Positions 30,478 to 40,295 of a stretch of 64,000 nucleotides of DNA are shown here, piece after piece. A model generated the notes under the pieces. The model was not told where the DNA came from. It worked only from the letters and a program-made list of their open reading frames with translations, and searched no databases. Both the position numbers and the translations under genes were made by a program. The first letter of the stretch is position 1; each line of letters opens with the position of its first letter. This DNA comes from Semisulcospira habei (lineage: Eukaryota; Mollusca; Gastropoda; Semisulcospiridae), in NCBI GenBank assembly GCA_036245525.1, contig BTPG01000006.1:97158585-97222584 (forward strand), read 5' to 3'.

Positions 30478-31095
30478 ATAGATTTTGCACTATAGGCCTT
30501 TCTTTGCCAGGGTGCTATGTGCACACACCCCTATTCACTATTGCTTGTTAAAAAAAAATCCTATTACCCTTCCGCGTGACTTCTCATTTCTAGACGAGTA
30601 TAGACATTTTTTTTTCACCCATTGCATTAATAAAACGGGCATAATCCAATTTGTCTCCCACTGTGCAGTTTTTTCAAGACATTGCCTGAGGGTAAACTTA
30701 CGAAGTTACTGTTCATGTAACTTTCTAGAATAACGTGATCTCACTTAACAACTAACTTCAAAGTTACCTACAACTTACAAGTAACTTTGAAGTTAGTTGT
30801 CATAAGTTTTTATAAGTGACTTAAATAAGAACTTATAAGAACCTAAAAATAACAACTTGTAAGTTTTTTTACCTAAGTCATTAAGATACTCGGACAGATT
30901 TGACAGGTTACAAGGACAATAAAAAACTTTTTTTTCTCAGTAATACTCTGGTGGTGGGGCGGATGGCGTCAAATGGGCAGGCGTGAAAGGCACAACATCT
31001 CTTTGTGAAGAGTATTTCAGAAATAATGAATGATTACCAAAACTGATCTTTACTTGTTTAAAAGACCTTGCACTTTTCTATTGTTTCTTTTATGC
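30478..31095. other. Polinton sub-terminal region with perfect palindrome
   Basis: No gene was recognised. A 20-bp stem with a 13-nt loop is at 30748-30800 (CAACTAACTTCAAAGTTAC against GTAACTTTGAAGTTAGTTG). Several more AAGTT/AACTT motifs surround it. Confidence 0.5.
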
Positions 31096-31682
31096 CTATT
31101 TTCTTCCCTTCCTCTAAAAAAGAAGCCTTTAGTTCTTCAACATCCATGGGTTGACTGCGCATCTTATTCTGAATTTCATAATTCTGTTGTTTGTAATTGG
31201 TCTAATCATCCTGCACTCTCTTAAATTCATGATCGTCAATTTTATTATCATCTAATGCTTTACTGATAATGTTTCATACTGCTCAACTTAGCTCCTGCAA
31301 GAGTACTCAATGCTTCATGCTTCTGCAACTTTGTATGAAATCTTTTGTTAAGGGCTTCCATACCAAAGCATGCCAGGCTTGTGGCAACGCTAACACCTTC
31401 AATAGCAATTCCTATGACACTCCCCACTCCCGTCGCAAACAGAGCAATACCTCCTACAGATAATCCAGCTGAAACCACACCCACAGCCATTGATGTGTTG
31501 TGTACAAAATTGAAAACTGTTTTATATCGTCTTTTGCACTTGGAGTATTTTGCCTGTTCACCTTCCAACTACTTCAACGCATCTGTAATATTCATTAAAC
31601 GGAATGAGTCTGCCTGTAATCTTTCATCACGCACTATCGGCTCAGGTGGCTCAGGGGATAGTTGCGGATACAAGCTCACCAT
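31096..31682 (-). pseudogene. Polinton conserved hydrophobic protein, broken
   Basis: The gene begins at the minus-strand ATG at 31682 (MVSLYPQLSPEPPEPIVRDE). It has an in-frame TAG shortly before LEGEQAKYSKCKRRYKTV, then a Gly/Ala/Val-rich hydrophobic stretch (AVGVVSAGLSVGGIALFATG...) and KHEALSTLAGAKL. After about 31265 the frame shifts, and ALDDNKIDDHEFKRVQ follows, with another TAG. This layout (KYxxxxRRY, hydrophobic middle, KHxxxxxLAxxKL, AL.D..I.D.EF) recurs, from memory, in many animal Polinton-associated proteins of unknown role. It is probably membrane-active. Confidence 0.6.
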
Positions 31683-32567
31683 TTTTTTATGACAAATATT
31701 TTTTTATATTTTTTAATAAGCGAATACATTTTGCAACTCTTCAAGCTATATAATTTGCTAGCATAATAAAACGAAACAAGATCTATGTGTTCCAGGTTTA
31801 TGTAACTTAGATAAACTAGAGTTGTTTTATCTATCACTATTTTAACAGCAGGATTACTACTCGATACTTCTATAACAATTTTTCTAATAACAATGAAGAC
31901 CTTTGTTGACTCTACTACTGAGTCATCCCATGTAAGTTTGATTACCTGTGCAACATCTGCTTCTTTGGCATCGGCCAAAAATTTCATGATAATTTCAAAA
32001 ACTGTTGTGGCTTCTCTAGCTAAATTTGCTGGTACAAACACAACAGAAGTATCTGATCTACCCTTTCTATTTGTAAGAAGATACTGTCATTTCTCATACT
32101 CTTGCACTTTTAGTTTATCTCTGCAAAGCTTGGAACAAGACTCACAAGCAACGGCCCAGAGTTAATAACTTTCTTAAACACTAAGTCTCCTTCATCAGTA
32201 TAAACATAAAGACTAATAACTTCAAACTTTATGTCCCAGTCAATTGTGGGTATAGGTGCAAGCGGAACAGGGGCAGGAACAACTACCCACTTATTACCCT
32301 TATGTTTTCAGCTGTAGAGCACATTAATTACAGGAGTAGGCACTATGACATCACGAAGCTGATTAAGTTAGGATACAGTCTTTCTGCGTCATCTTTCAGG
32401 TCATCAATTATTTTTCACTTGTACAATCTAAAGGAATCAAGTTCAAGACCATACACCTCTCCTACCTCACCTTCTTTATCAAAATCTTTCACGTCAGCCA
32501 AATCTTTCAACTCTATTACCAGACAGGCAACTGGTATAATTCTCGGCTTTGAACCAAGACCACTCAT
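31676..32567 (-). pseudogene. Polinton gene of unknown function, broken
   Basis: It starts at the minus-strand ATG at 32567 (MSGLGSKPRIIPVACLVIEL). Several in-frame stops and at least two frameshifts follow. The last open stretch, 31676-32041, ends at a TGA overlapping the start of the next gene at 31682. Visible pieces include a Pro-rich linker (VPAPVPLAPIPTIDWD) and a C-terminal part with several short hydrophobic strands. I do not recognise the family. Confidence 0.5.
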
Positions 32568-32575
32568 TTTTTTAT

Positions 32576-33307
32576 TCAGCAAAAATAAAATTTATTTAAC
32601 TTCCAACACAACACAAAATCATGCATCAAAACGGGTTTGTCATCCTGATTAGTTAAATGTAAACACAATGATTCAAAGAAACTGGAGCCTAATTTTTTAA
32701 ACTGTGAATTAGGAAATCTAACAACTACATTTTTGCAATAAGGAGCAGTTCCAGTTGACACACATTTCAACAAAGTCAAAGGCTTTCCATTGTGAACATT
32801 TTCAGTAGTGTTTAGTTCTTTCAAATGAACATTTAACACTGTGTGTACTGACAAATGAACAGGATATCTACCAGTTACTCTTGATTTTTTTGGCGATATT
32901 AGTTGTTTGTCTGATGGTGTCCAATCTTCATTTGGATGTATTATTTTTTTACCTAAAAAACCAAGTAATAATACAAGATGAATTGATAATGAATACTGAC
33001 TACCTTTTGGAAATTTAATTGTAACAAGTAAATTAGCTGGATTTAAAGTTGCTTTAATTTTAAATTCATTTTGAAGCCATTCAGCTAAAGTACAAAAGTC
33101 ATAATACCCAGATCATAACGTATCACCCCTCTCTAAAACATCAAGAGTTCCACTTACATAAAAACTTGTATCATCTGTTACATTAAACCACTTTACAGTG
33201 TAGAACATTTCATGGATAGCTACAGCCTTGTTACCATCACGATTATCAATCCCATTAGTTCACATCACTGGTTTACGTGTATCAAGATTTGTTAAGGTTA
33301 TAAACAT
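32576..33307 (-). pseudogene. Polinton penton-like (minor capsid) protein, broken
   Basis: The reading frame from the minus-strand ATG at 33307 to the TGA at 32576-32578 is about 244 codons and carries two in-frame TGAs (about 33259-33261 and 33114-33116). It includes a SGYYDFCTLAEWLQNEF block after the second TGA, a KPLTLLKCV segment and a C-terminal strand pattern (LHLTNQDDKPV...). A GYY-plus-helix block followed by such strands is what I recall for Polinton minor capsid/penton proteins; structure prediction would be needed to confirm. The ATG lies only 19 bp from the divergent gene at 33327. Confidence 0.5.
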
Positions 33308-33326
33308 TTTTATTATCACATAAAAA

Positions 33327-34615
33327 ATGGAATTTAAATCACCAACAATTGTTACTACAAACGTGTTTCAATTTAACGTGGATGCCAAATACAATGTCAC
33401 ACCAACTTATGACCAGAAAATAATTCAACTAAATCAGCTTGATATAGCTGTGTCTGAAGGAGATTTATTTCAAGTGAAAGTGCCGAATCCTTATGATAAA
33501 TACCTAAACCCACCAATAACAGATGATGCAACGGCAAGAAAGTGTTCATCAAGCCCACTACAGATGTTTCAAAACCAGCTTAACTTTGCTATACTATGCT
33601 CAACTACAGGCTGTGGCATTTCTTTTACAGACCATTTGAATCACTCAAACAAACTGATTAGGTCTGTGTATCATTTCCACACGTATTATCAGCTTAGAAA
33701 AATACTGTAAGAACTGCATACCCCACTGCCCACTGAATCTAGTTTTAATCATTTTAACAACCCCATGGATATGAAAGCGTTTGAACGCATTTGTAATGAA
33801 TTTAACATCAGTACAAAGTATGCCTTTGCACAAAAACTTGATGATCACCACGGCGGTACATTGTATTATGCTATGAGTCACAGACAATACCCCCAAGATT
33901 ACTACCCCAGTTACACTTCATTTTCACAAAAATCTGTAGTCTGGTTAGGCTCAATAGAACAGAAACAGTCTAATGCCTGGACCACATTTGTCTTAGACAG
34001 GAGTGACGGGTTTACTCAAGCAGGAGTCGAGCGCATTAATGAGTCTATCAGAACGTATGTGTGGTGTATACTAGGTGCACAAGCTCAAACAAAATCAAAC
34101 GTCTTAAATGGGAGTGGCAAATTTGAAGCACAAAAACAATTTCTTGCAAACCTGGAAGACTCGGTAAACTCAGTAGTAGATCTCCCATCAAGCATACAAC
34201 GCTATCAAGATGTTCTCAGATATGCCAGATCGAAAGTTGACTTTGTAGTTGGCATTGGGTTATACATGTTACCATCTGACCTTCAACTCCAAATGGGGAC
34301 AATAAAAAATTATAATAATGAAATAATTGTTGCTGGGTGTGATCAGAAATTAGGAATCAATCAATCTGTAAACTTGGGCTCAACAACCACACATCGCTTG
34401 CACCTAAAGTCACCGCTTGCGCTAAAACCATTAATAACACCAGTAAAGCTAGTAACATCATCACCCGTACAGACAGTAACAGCCCCGCCCCATCCCCATC
34501 CCCGTCCCCATCACCAGTACAGCCAACTACAGCAAACACACATGAGTCAGAGAAAACAGCATTGGTCATAGGCCTTACTGGATTAGGGATATTACTTCTT
34601 TACCTGTTTCATTAA
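33327..34615 (+). pseudogene. Polinton conserved protein of unknown role, broken
   Basis: The frame runs from ATG 33327 with one TAA at 33708-33710 and continues in frame from there. A frameshift near 34530 leads to a short hydrophobic C-terminus ending at TAA 34613-34615. Landmarks are CSTTGCGISF, NKLIRSVYHFHTYYQLRKIL, FERICNEFNIS, AWTTFVLDRSDGFTQAGVER, IRTYVWCILGAQAQT, FLANLEDSVNSVVDLPS and VVGIGLYMLPSDL. I recall close relatives of these blocks in proteins annotated only as uncharacterised in cnidarian and molluscan genomes. A single C-terminal membrane helix is likely. The gene end overlaps the convergent gene at 34592 by 24 bp. Confidence 0.65.
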
Positions 34616-34925
34616 ATAACCCACTATTAACCCTCCTACTGTCACTGAAAAGACCCACACATGCTCCGCCATAAACCCTACTACCTTTGCTGCTGTACTG
34701 ATCAGCCAACTGACAACACTACCTATTATGCCTGGCAAAGCATCCATTGCTTTCACTGCTAATTTTTTAAGCAAGTCTGATATATGAGACAACAGTATTT
34801 TTACCCACACCTGTAAATCTTTTGGGTCTGATGGAACCAGAGGGGCTGGTGGAGGGGCCTGAGCTGGATCACCCCCGCCACCCGTTACAGCTAATACAAC
34901 AGTACTGATAATAAATCCAAGAGCG
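34592..34925 (-). pseudogene. Polinton small membrane protein, 5' end displaced
   Basis: The minus strand encodes ALGFIISTVVLAVTGGGGDP, a Pro-rich linker, LQVWVKILLSHISDLLKKLA, ALPGIIGSVVSWLISTAAKV and a final hydrophobic segment ending LIVGYLMKQVKK. The ALPG.IGS..SWL motif followed by a membrane helix is, from memory, common in animal Polintons. Upstream of about 34925 the frame enters a purine/pyrimidine-biased tract without an obvious start, so an insertion may have replaced the 5' end. Confidence 0.55.
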
Positions 34926-35496
34926 AGGGGGAGGGTGAAGGGGAGGAGAAAGGGGGAGAGGGGACGAGGAGGAAAAAGCAGGCGGAGGAGGAGGGGGTGA
35001 GGGGAGGGAGGGGGAGGAGGGTGGGGGAGGAGGAGGAGGCGGCCGAGGAGAGCAGGGAGCGGTAGGTGAGGAAGACAGGAGAAGAAATGGGAGAAGAAGG
35101 GATGGGGAGAAGGCGGGGGGAGGCGGAAGGGGTGGAAGGACATAGGAAAAGGGGAAGAAGTGTGTGGTTGTGGGTGTAGTGGTGAGTCGTGCCTTCTGCT
35201 AATTCCACCCCTGCAGCCTCTCTTTCGCAACCGGATGCCACGTAAGGCATTTGCAACACTGTCGGCGGCACCGGCCGCGCAGTAGGTGGCGTGGCAACGT
35301 AGAGATAGCAGTTGTTGGCGTGTGTATCTGATGAGCATGATTGTTTGTGAGGACAGGTAAGAGAAAGACGGGATGAGGGTGCAGTAGGGTGTGTGTGAGA
35401 GTGTGTGTGTGTTTGTGTGTGTGTGTGTCGGTGTGTGTGTGAGCGGTGTGGTAGAGGAGCGACCTGATAATACGCAAGGAAGAAAAAGTACAGTAG

Positions 35497-35573
<77 letters not shown>

Positions 35574-36400
35574 AGTGTGTGTGTGTCTGTGTGTGTGCGT
35601 GTGTGAGTGTGGTAGGGGAGCGATGCTGATAATACGCAAAAACCAACACTGAAAGGGCAGAAGGGATACAGGGGAAGAAAATTACAAGCAGACAAACACG
35701 GTCAGTCAGCAGCGAGATCACAATTGGGGAGGGCGAGATGTCGACGGGAAATAACAAATTTAGGGCAGCACACGTAAAACCTATAGGACGGTAGGAACAC
35801 GAGCAACAACCAGCAACAGATGCGGGTAGCGAACAGACTCACACAGTAAACACTTAGCACACTAGTGCATAGCACATAAAAACAGGGCAGCGGAAAAGGC
35901 CCGCAACCGGTCACGCTGCGTGGGAGGCACAATGGCGACGTAAACAAAGTTCAAAGGATAGACACTATTCAATATGATACCAAGTCAGCAGCAAACACAT
36001 CCGATGAAAAACAAGCATACAATCCTCATCAGCACACTCTTATGCGATACTCAGCAGACTTTCAGCACACATAAACACAGTACATCCAATGAAAAGCACT
36101 AAAACACTGGGAGCACAAAAACACGTGGTGGCAAAATGGTGACGTAAACAAAGTTCAAACGATAGACACTATTCAATACGATACCAAATCAGCAGCAAGC
36201 AGATCCGATGAAAAAACAAGTATACAATCTTCATCAGTACACTCTTATGCGAGACTCAGCAGTCTTTCAGCACACATAAACATAGTACATCCAACAAAAG
36301 CACTAAAACACTGGGAGCACAGAAACACGTGGTGGTCCCGCAAACAAGATGGCGCCCTTATCATATTCAAACTGATTAGGATCTATAACGTCTGGGCGCG
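34920..36400. repeat. Low-complexity and duplicated insert inside the Polinton
   Basis: A purine-rich tract (about 34915-35160) is followed by about 200 bp of mixed sequence, two TG arrays (35391-35450 and 35501-35615) whose flanks repeat (GATAATACGCAA at about 35466 and 35628), and a 204-bp tandem duplication (35931-36134 and 36135-36338). None of it resembles Polinton genes. The long ORFs across it are low-complexity artefacts. Confidence 0.6.
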
Positions 36401-36408
36401 CACTAATA

Positions 36409-36594
36409 CTAACTATCATAAAATGAGTTTACTTTGTCTTTTAACAGTTCATGATACATATTAGAAGTATTTACCATTCCAGTCATATCTTTTGTACTAG
36501 TATTATAGTCATCCATGACATTCATTTCAAAATCATCATGTTTAAATCCTCCCACTGCCATTGTTTTTATTAATTTTTTTATTTTATTTTGCAT
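36409..36594 (-). pseudogene. Short Polinton ORF, divergent from the capsid gene
   Basis: 61 codons (MQNKIKKLIKTMAVGGFKHD...) start 6 bp from the capsid ATG on the opposite strand. It could be the remnant of a longer gene cut by the adjoining insert. I do not recognise it. Confidence 0.35.
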
Positions 36595-36600
36595 AATAAA

Positions 36601-37873
36601 ATGACATCGTCCTATGGATTGAAGTTAGACCCGTACAGAAAACTACGTGAACCTCTAGGTGTTAAGGGCATTAGGCAATCAATTGTTATTACAACCAATC
36701 CTACACTATAGATCCAAACCAAACACTTACTGTAAAGATTCCAAACCTAGGTCCCAATGATGTTATTGTTCCTGGCACTGCTTGCCTTGCTTTTAATATT
36801 GTTCATCAGACGACGCAAACAGAACACTAGTTGACAACCTAGGCAGAGCAATTATTAAGATTATTAAAGTTAAACTTGAAGGCCAGGAAGTGTTTAGTCT
36901 TGATGATGCTGATGTATTCTACTGTTACAAAGATCTGTGGCTCACTCAAGAAGGAAGAGAGGACAGTATTTATCAAGGCACACAGTCTGATAATGTTGCC
37001 AAACTCAGAATCAATGCAGATGATAAATCAACAACGGTAGTCAAAGATGTTATTGTGGCAGAACCATATGGCAGTAGGTTTTGCATTCCACTTAAATTTT
37101 AAATCCTAACAGCACATTTACCTTATTACCAAGGAGCACTAAATGACCGCCTGAGTTTTGAACTAATTTTCAATGACTACTCCAAAATTATTAAATCAAC
37201 TGACACAAACGCAACATATAAGATCTCTAACATCTCTTTGGAATATAAAATTGTCACACATGCTCATCTAGCTACTCTCATTCAAAATCAGTACCAGTCA
37301 AGACTTCCAATTTATTATGACCGTGTGATAAGACACAGTTTAATGCACAAAGACAAAAGAGATGCAATGAGGAATATCAACTTGAACATGCCTGCTCGGT
37401 CACTGAAAGGTATTCTTATGTTGTTTGTTGAACCAGGAAGTCCATACAAAAGGGATTCAGAAAAATTATATAATCCAAAGATTACACATTTATCCTGTAC
37501 AATCAAAGGGCATCCTAACCAGGTGTATGCTTCGGGTATGCTGCCTTACCAACACTATGATGAGATCGTAAAATGGTCGGGTGGAAGGCTTAGAGAAAAA
37601 CCGGCAAACATGGCATGCAAAGATCTACATCTGTATGACGTAAGAATCAGTCAATACCTGACAGACAAGTATGCACTTTGGCTAGACCTGCATAGTACAG
37701 ACGATGACTACCTACATGGGTCAGGTCGAACTGTTGTAAACGGTAGTGACGGAATTACAATTCAGATTTTAAAAAAGACCGAAACCGCCGGAGCAATAAA
37801 TATATATTTGTATCTGATTTATGACACACAACTGAACATTCAAGAAAGCAGACTAAGTGCTACTGTGTATTAA
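36601..37873 (+). pseudogene. Polinton major capsid protein, broken
   Basis: It forms the hexagonal coat in related viruses. The frame starts at ATG 36601 (MTSSYGLKLDPYRKLREPLG) and is broken by frameshifts near 36700 and 36825 and by a TAA at 37100-37102. Landmarks include IKVKLEGQEVFSLDDADVFY, YKDLWLTQEGREDSIYQGTQ, ITHLSCTIKGHPNQVYASGM and, at the C-terminus, DKYALWLDLHSTDDDYLHGS and a strand ending QLNIQESRL. The NVGR/KLEG.E..S.DD.D.F..Y.DLW and LWLDLRSTDD blocks are what I recall from Polinton double-jelly-roll capsid proteins. Length across the breaks is about 424 codons. It lies directly upstream of the ATPase gene. Confidence 0.72.
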
Positions 37874-37892
37874 AATAATATTGTGTTTTAAA

Positions 37893-38495
37893 ATGAACTT
37901 GCTGACACTCAACCCACACTGTGGTTTGTTTTGTGGTGCCATAGGCTGTGGAAAAACTGAATTTGTTCTTGACCTCTTACAAACAAGATACATTTATCAT
38001 TTTGTAAACATTGTGATATTCTGCCCAATGATCAAACACAACAAAGCTTATCACAACCGTTTATTTCTTTGGACTGACAACATTTACTTAGTCAACCCTG
38101 AGAAAAAACTGAATGACTACCTGTAGTATTTTTACAAGCAATTTGAAGGACAGCCAACTTTGTTTATAGTTGATGACTGATCTGCAGAAAAAGATATTGT
38201 CAAGAAGAGAAACACTTTAGCAGAACTGGCCTTCAGTGGCAGACATGCAAACATCAGTGTATGGATTCTCACTCAAAAATATAATGCTGTACTGAAAGAT
38301 TTTTGAGAGCAACTAAAGTTTATCTGTTTGTTTTACTGTAAGGATCATGGCAGCTTTGAAGACTGTCTCAGATAAAACGATGTAATACCTAACAAACACG
38401 AACGAGACGATGTGAAAAACAAACTCAAATCGACTAAGCAATCAAATCTTATTTTAAAGACAGATCAGCCCACTGGGTATGGATTAGAAAATTAA
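37893..38495 (+). pseudogene. Polinton FtsK/HerA-type packaging ATPase, broken
   Basis: The ATG at 37893 opens MNLLTLNPHCGLFCGAIGCG, with the Walker A motif GAIGCGKTEF, as in DNA-packaging ATPases of Polintons and related viruses. Four in-frame stops interrupt it (TAG 38124, TGA 38178, TGA 38304, TAA 38373) before the natural TAA at 38493. The acidic VDD after a hydrophobic strand, just before the 38178 TGA, marks Walker B. Total length of about 200 codons is normal for the family. At least one stop sits where a CGA or CAA-type codon would be expected, fitting C-to-T decay. Confidence 0.8.
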
Positions 38496-38525
38496 TTTAT
38501 ACTTTCGGTTTGGCCAATAAAAATA

Positions 38526-38786
38526 ATGGGTGGACAAACGATGCAAAATTGGCCTATTGGTCAAATCATAGATAGTACATACTACTTTAAAGACGTTCAA
38601 TATGTAAACCAGCTTAATAAAAAAGAGACACCTGGAAATTTATTTATAACACCAGCAACACTATACATGACAGATAATATAAATTTGGGTGCCAATAATC
38701 CATTTAGAACATCAATAAAACGAAAAATAACAAATTCAATTACATTTGTCACTATCGCTTACAGCAATTTTACATCAGGCATGGGT
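38526..38786 (+). pseudogene. Polinton ORF of unknown function, truncated at a deletion junction
   Basis: The ORF reads MGGQTMQNWPIGQIIDSTYY and on to TSGMG, ending about 38789. Polymerase-like coding begins at about 38783 in another frame. I do not recognise it; it may be a separate gene whose end was lost when the 5' part of the polymerase gene was deleted. Confidence 0.4.
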
Positions 38787-39408
38787 TAGTACTAAAGAAA
38801 GTTCACAGAGGTATTAAATTTGATTAAAGTGCTTTCATGAAAGATTACATAATGAAAAAAAACAACCCTTCACTGCATTTGACAAAGACTTTTTTTAAGC
38901 TTATGAATAATGCCTGTTTCGGTAAAACAATGGAAAATCCTCATCACCGCAAAGATGTGAGACTTGTCACAACTGAATCAGGTGCAATTAAGCTTACAGG
39001 CAAGCCACAATACACAGGGTATAAAGAGTTTCATCCGTCATTGTCTGCAGTGACACTCAAAAAAAAAAGATTGTTAAACTGGACAAGCCAGTATTCATTG
39101 GTATGGCAATTCTTGAGTTATCAAAATTATTAATGCTTGAATTTTACTATGATTACTTTAAACCAAAGTATCCTGACTGCCAACTGTTATACACTGACAC
39201 TGACTCTATGATCATAGACGTGCCTACTGAAGACTTTTATGAAGACATGAAAACAGAGTTGCATATGTATGACACGTCTGATTATCCACTGTATAGCACA
39301 CAAAATAAGAAAGTGCCTGGGAAGTTTAAAGATGAACTGAATGGAATGCCGATAGTTGAGTACGTTGGACTGAGATCATACCTCTGTGGACGGGAAAGGG
39401 ATATTTAA
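38783..39408 (+). pseudogene. Protein-primed DNA polymerase B, C-terminal fragment
   Basis: This is the palm region of a family B polymerase. It reads LVLKKVHRGIKFD, a TAA at 38825-38827, then motif B (KLMNNACFGKTMENP), a frameshift at an A-run near 39060, and motif C (YTDTDS at 39190-39207). It ends GLRSYLC just as the right inverted repeat begins at 39376. The exonuclease, terminal-protein regions and motif A are absent, and the region after GLR is missing or replaced. A full Polinton PolB is about 1000 residues or more, so most of the gene is gone. Confidence 0.85.
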
Positions 39409-39754
39409 AAACACCCCTTTTGAATGGGCCCATCCAATTGAATAGCCTGATGGACGAGCCTATTTCCAGAGGGGGTGGGGGGAGATGTTTGTCATGTGTT
39501 CTTGTTGTTGCAAACAGAAATCATTTTGAGTTGACTTGCTACTGTTCAACCCAGAGCGTGGCCTCCTTTTACCCAAATAGCCTCCTTATTCCGGAATGAC
39601 CTCCTTTTTCTGAAATGAACTAATAACCCAGATTTTACGTTTTGACACAGTAACCATAATCTGAACTACATTTTCATTTTGACCCATTGACTTAAATCAG
39701 GCATTTGTCATGGTACAGGTAGGTTTGACACAGTGTAGTTCTACACAATGTGAT

Positions 39755-39850
<96 letters not shown>

Positions 39851-40289
39851 GTGTGTGTGTGTGGGGGGGGGGGTGTAGGTGTGTGTGTGTGTGTGGGGGG
39901 GGGGTGGTTGAGGGTGTGGGTGATTATGGGGCATTTATGCGCACTTAGCTGTGTGCAGAACGGGAACAGTATGCCTGTGCTGAAATCTGACCACCTCCAG
40001 TGTGTTAGCCGACCTGTTTTAAGTCAATAGTGCAGTTAACAATTAAGCTTTTTTGCACACTTAGCTGACGTATAATATTACCTAGAGTGAATCAGCTACC
40101 CTGTTTGCACTGAAAATTGACTCGTCACGATTTCTGAGGAACTCTCACTCAGCTATATGATTAGATTTAGCGCGGGTGATGTGGGGTTATGTTAGATTGA
40201 TGGTGTATGTTATTAAAATATAATAGATTGGGAGTATTTGATCGGCAATAATTAGATAGGAGTCGGTGTAGCCCCCTATCTTCTCTCTC
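39376..40289 (-). repeat. Polinton right terminal inverted repeat (914 bp)
   Basis: It is the reverse complement of 29666-30477, about 100 bp longer mainly because of an expanded TG/G microsatellite (about 39757-39903). It starts inside the polymerase reading frame and ends ...CTATCTTCTCTCTC. Confidence 0.92.
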
Positions 40290-40295
40290 TTGTTG

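Larger units (their letters stand above)
29666..40289 (+). mobile_element. Polinton/Maverick element (adintovirus-like), degenerate, 10,624 bp
   Basis: The target site TTGTTG is duplicated at 29660-29665 and 40290-40295. The element begins AG and ends TC, and has long inverted repeats (29666-30477 and 39376-40289). A 6-bp duplication and AG...TC ends are known Polinton hallmarks. Its broken genes encode a double-jelly-roll type major capsid protein, a penton-like protein, a packaging ATPase, a PolB C-terminus and conserved proteins of unknown role. No retroviral-type integrase, no adenain-type protease and no PolB N-terminus were found, and usual Polintons are 15-20 kb, so internal deletions are likely. 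The orientation given is that of the capsid, ATPase and polymerase genes. Confidence 0.9.

Noticed and set aside
34592..35757. 367- and 288-codon ORFs on the minus strand
   Set aside because: Apart from the last 110 codons (the Polinton membrane protein), they translate a TG microsatellite and a purine-rich tract.
38124..38376. Stop-codon reassignment in the Polinton ATPase
   Set aside because: TAG, TGA and TAA all occur, and neighbouring genes also carry frameshifts. Ordinary decay explains them.
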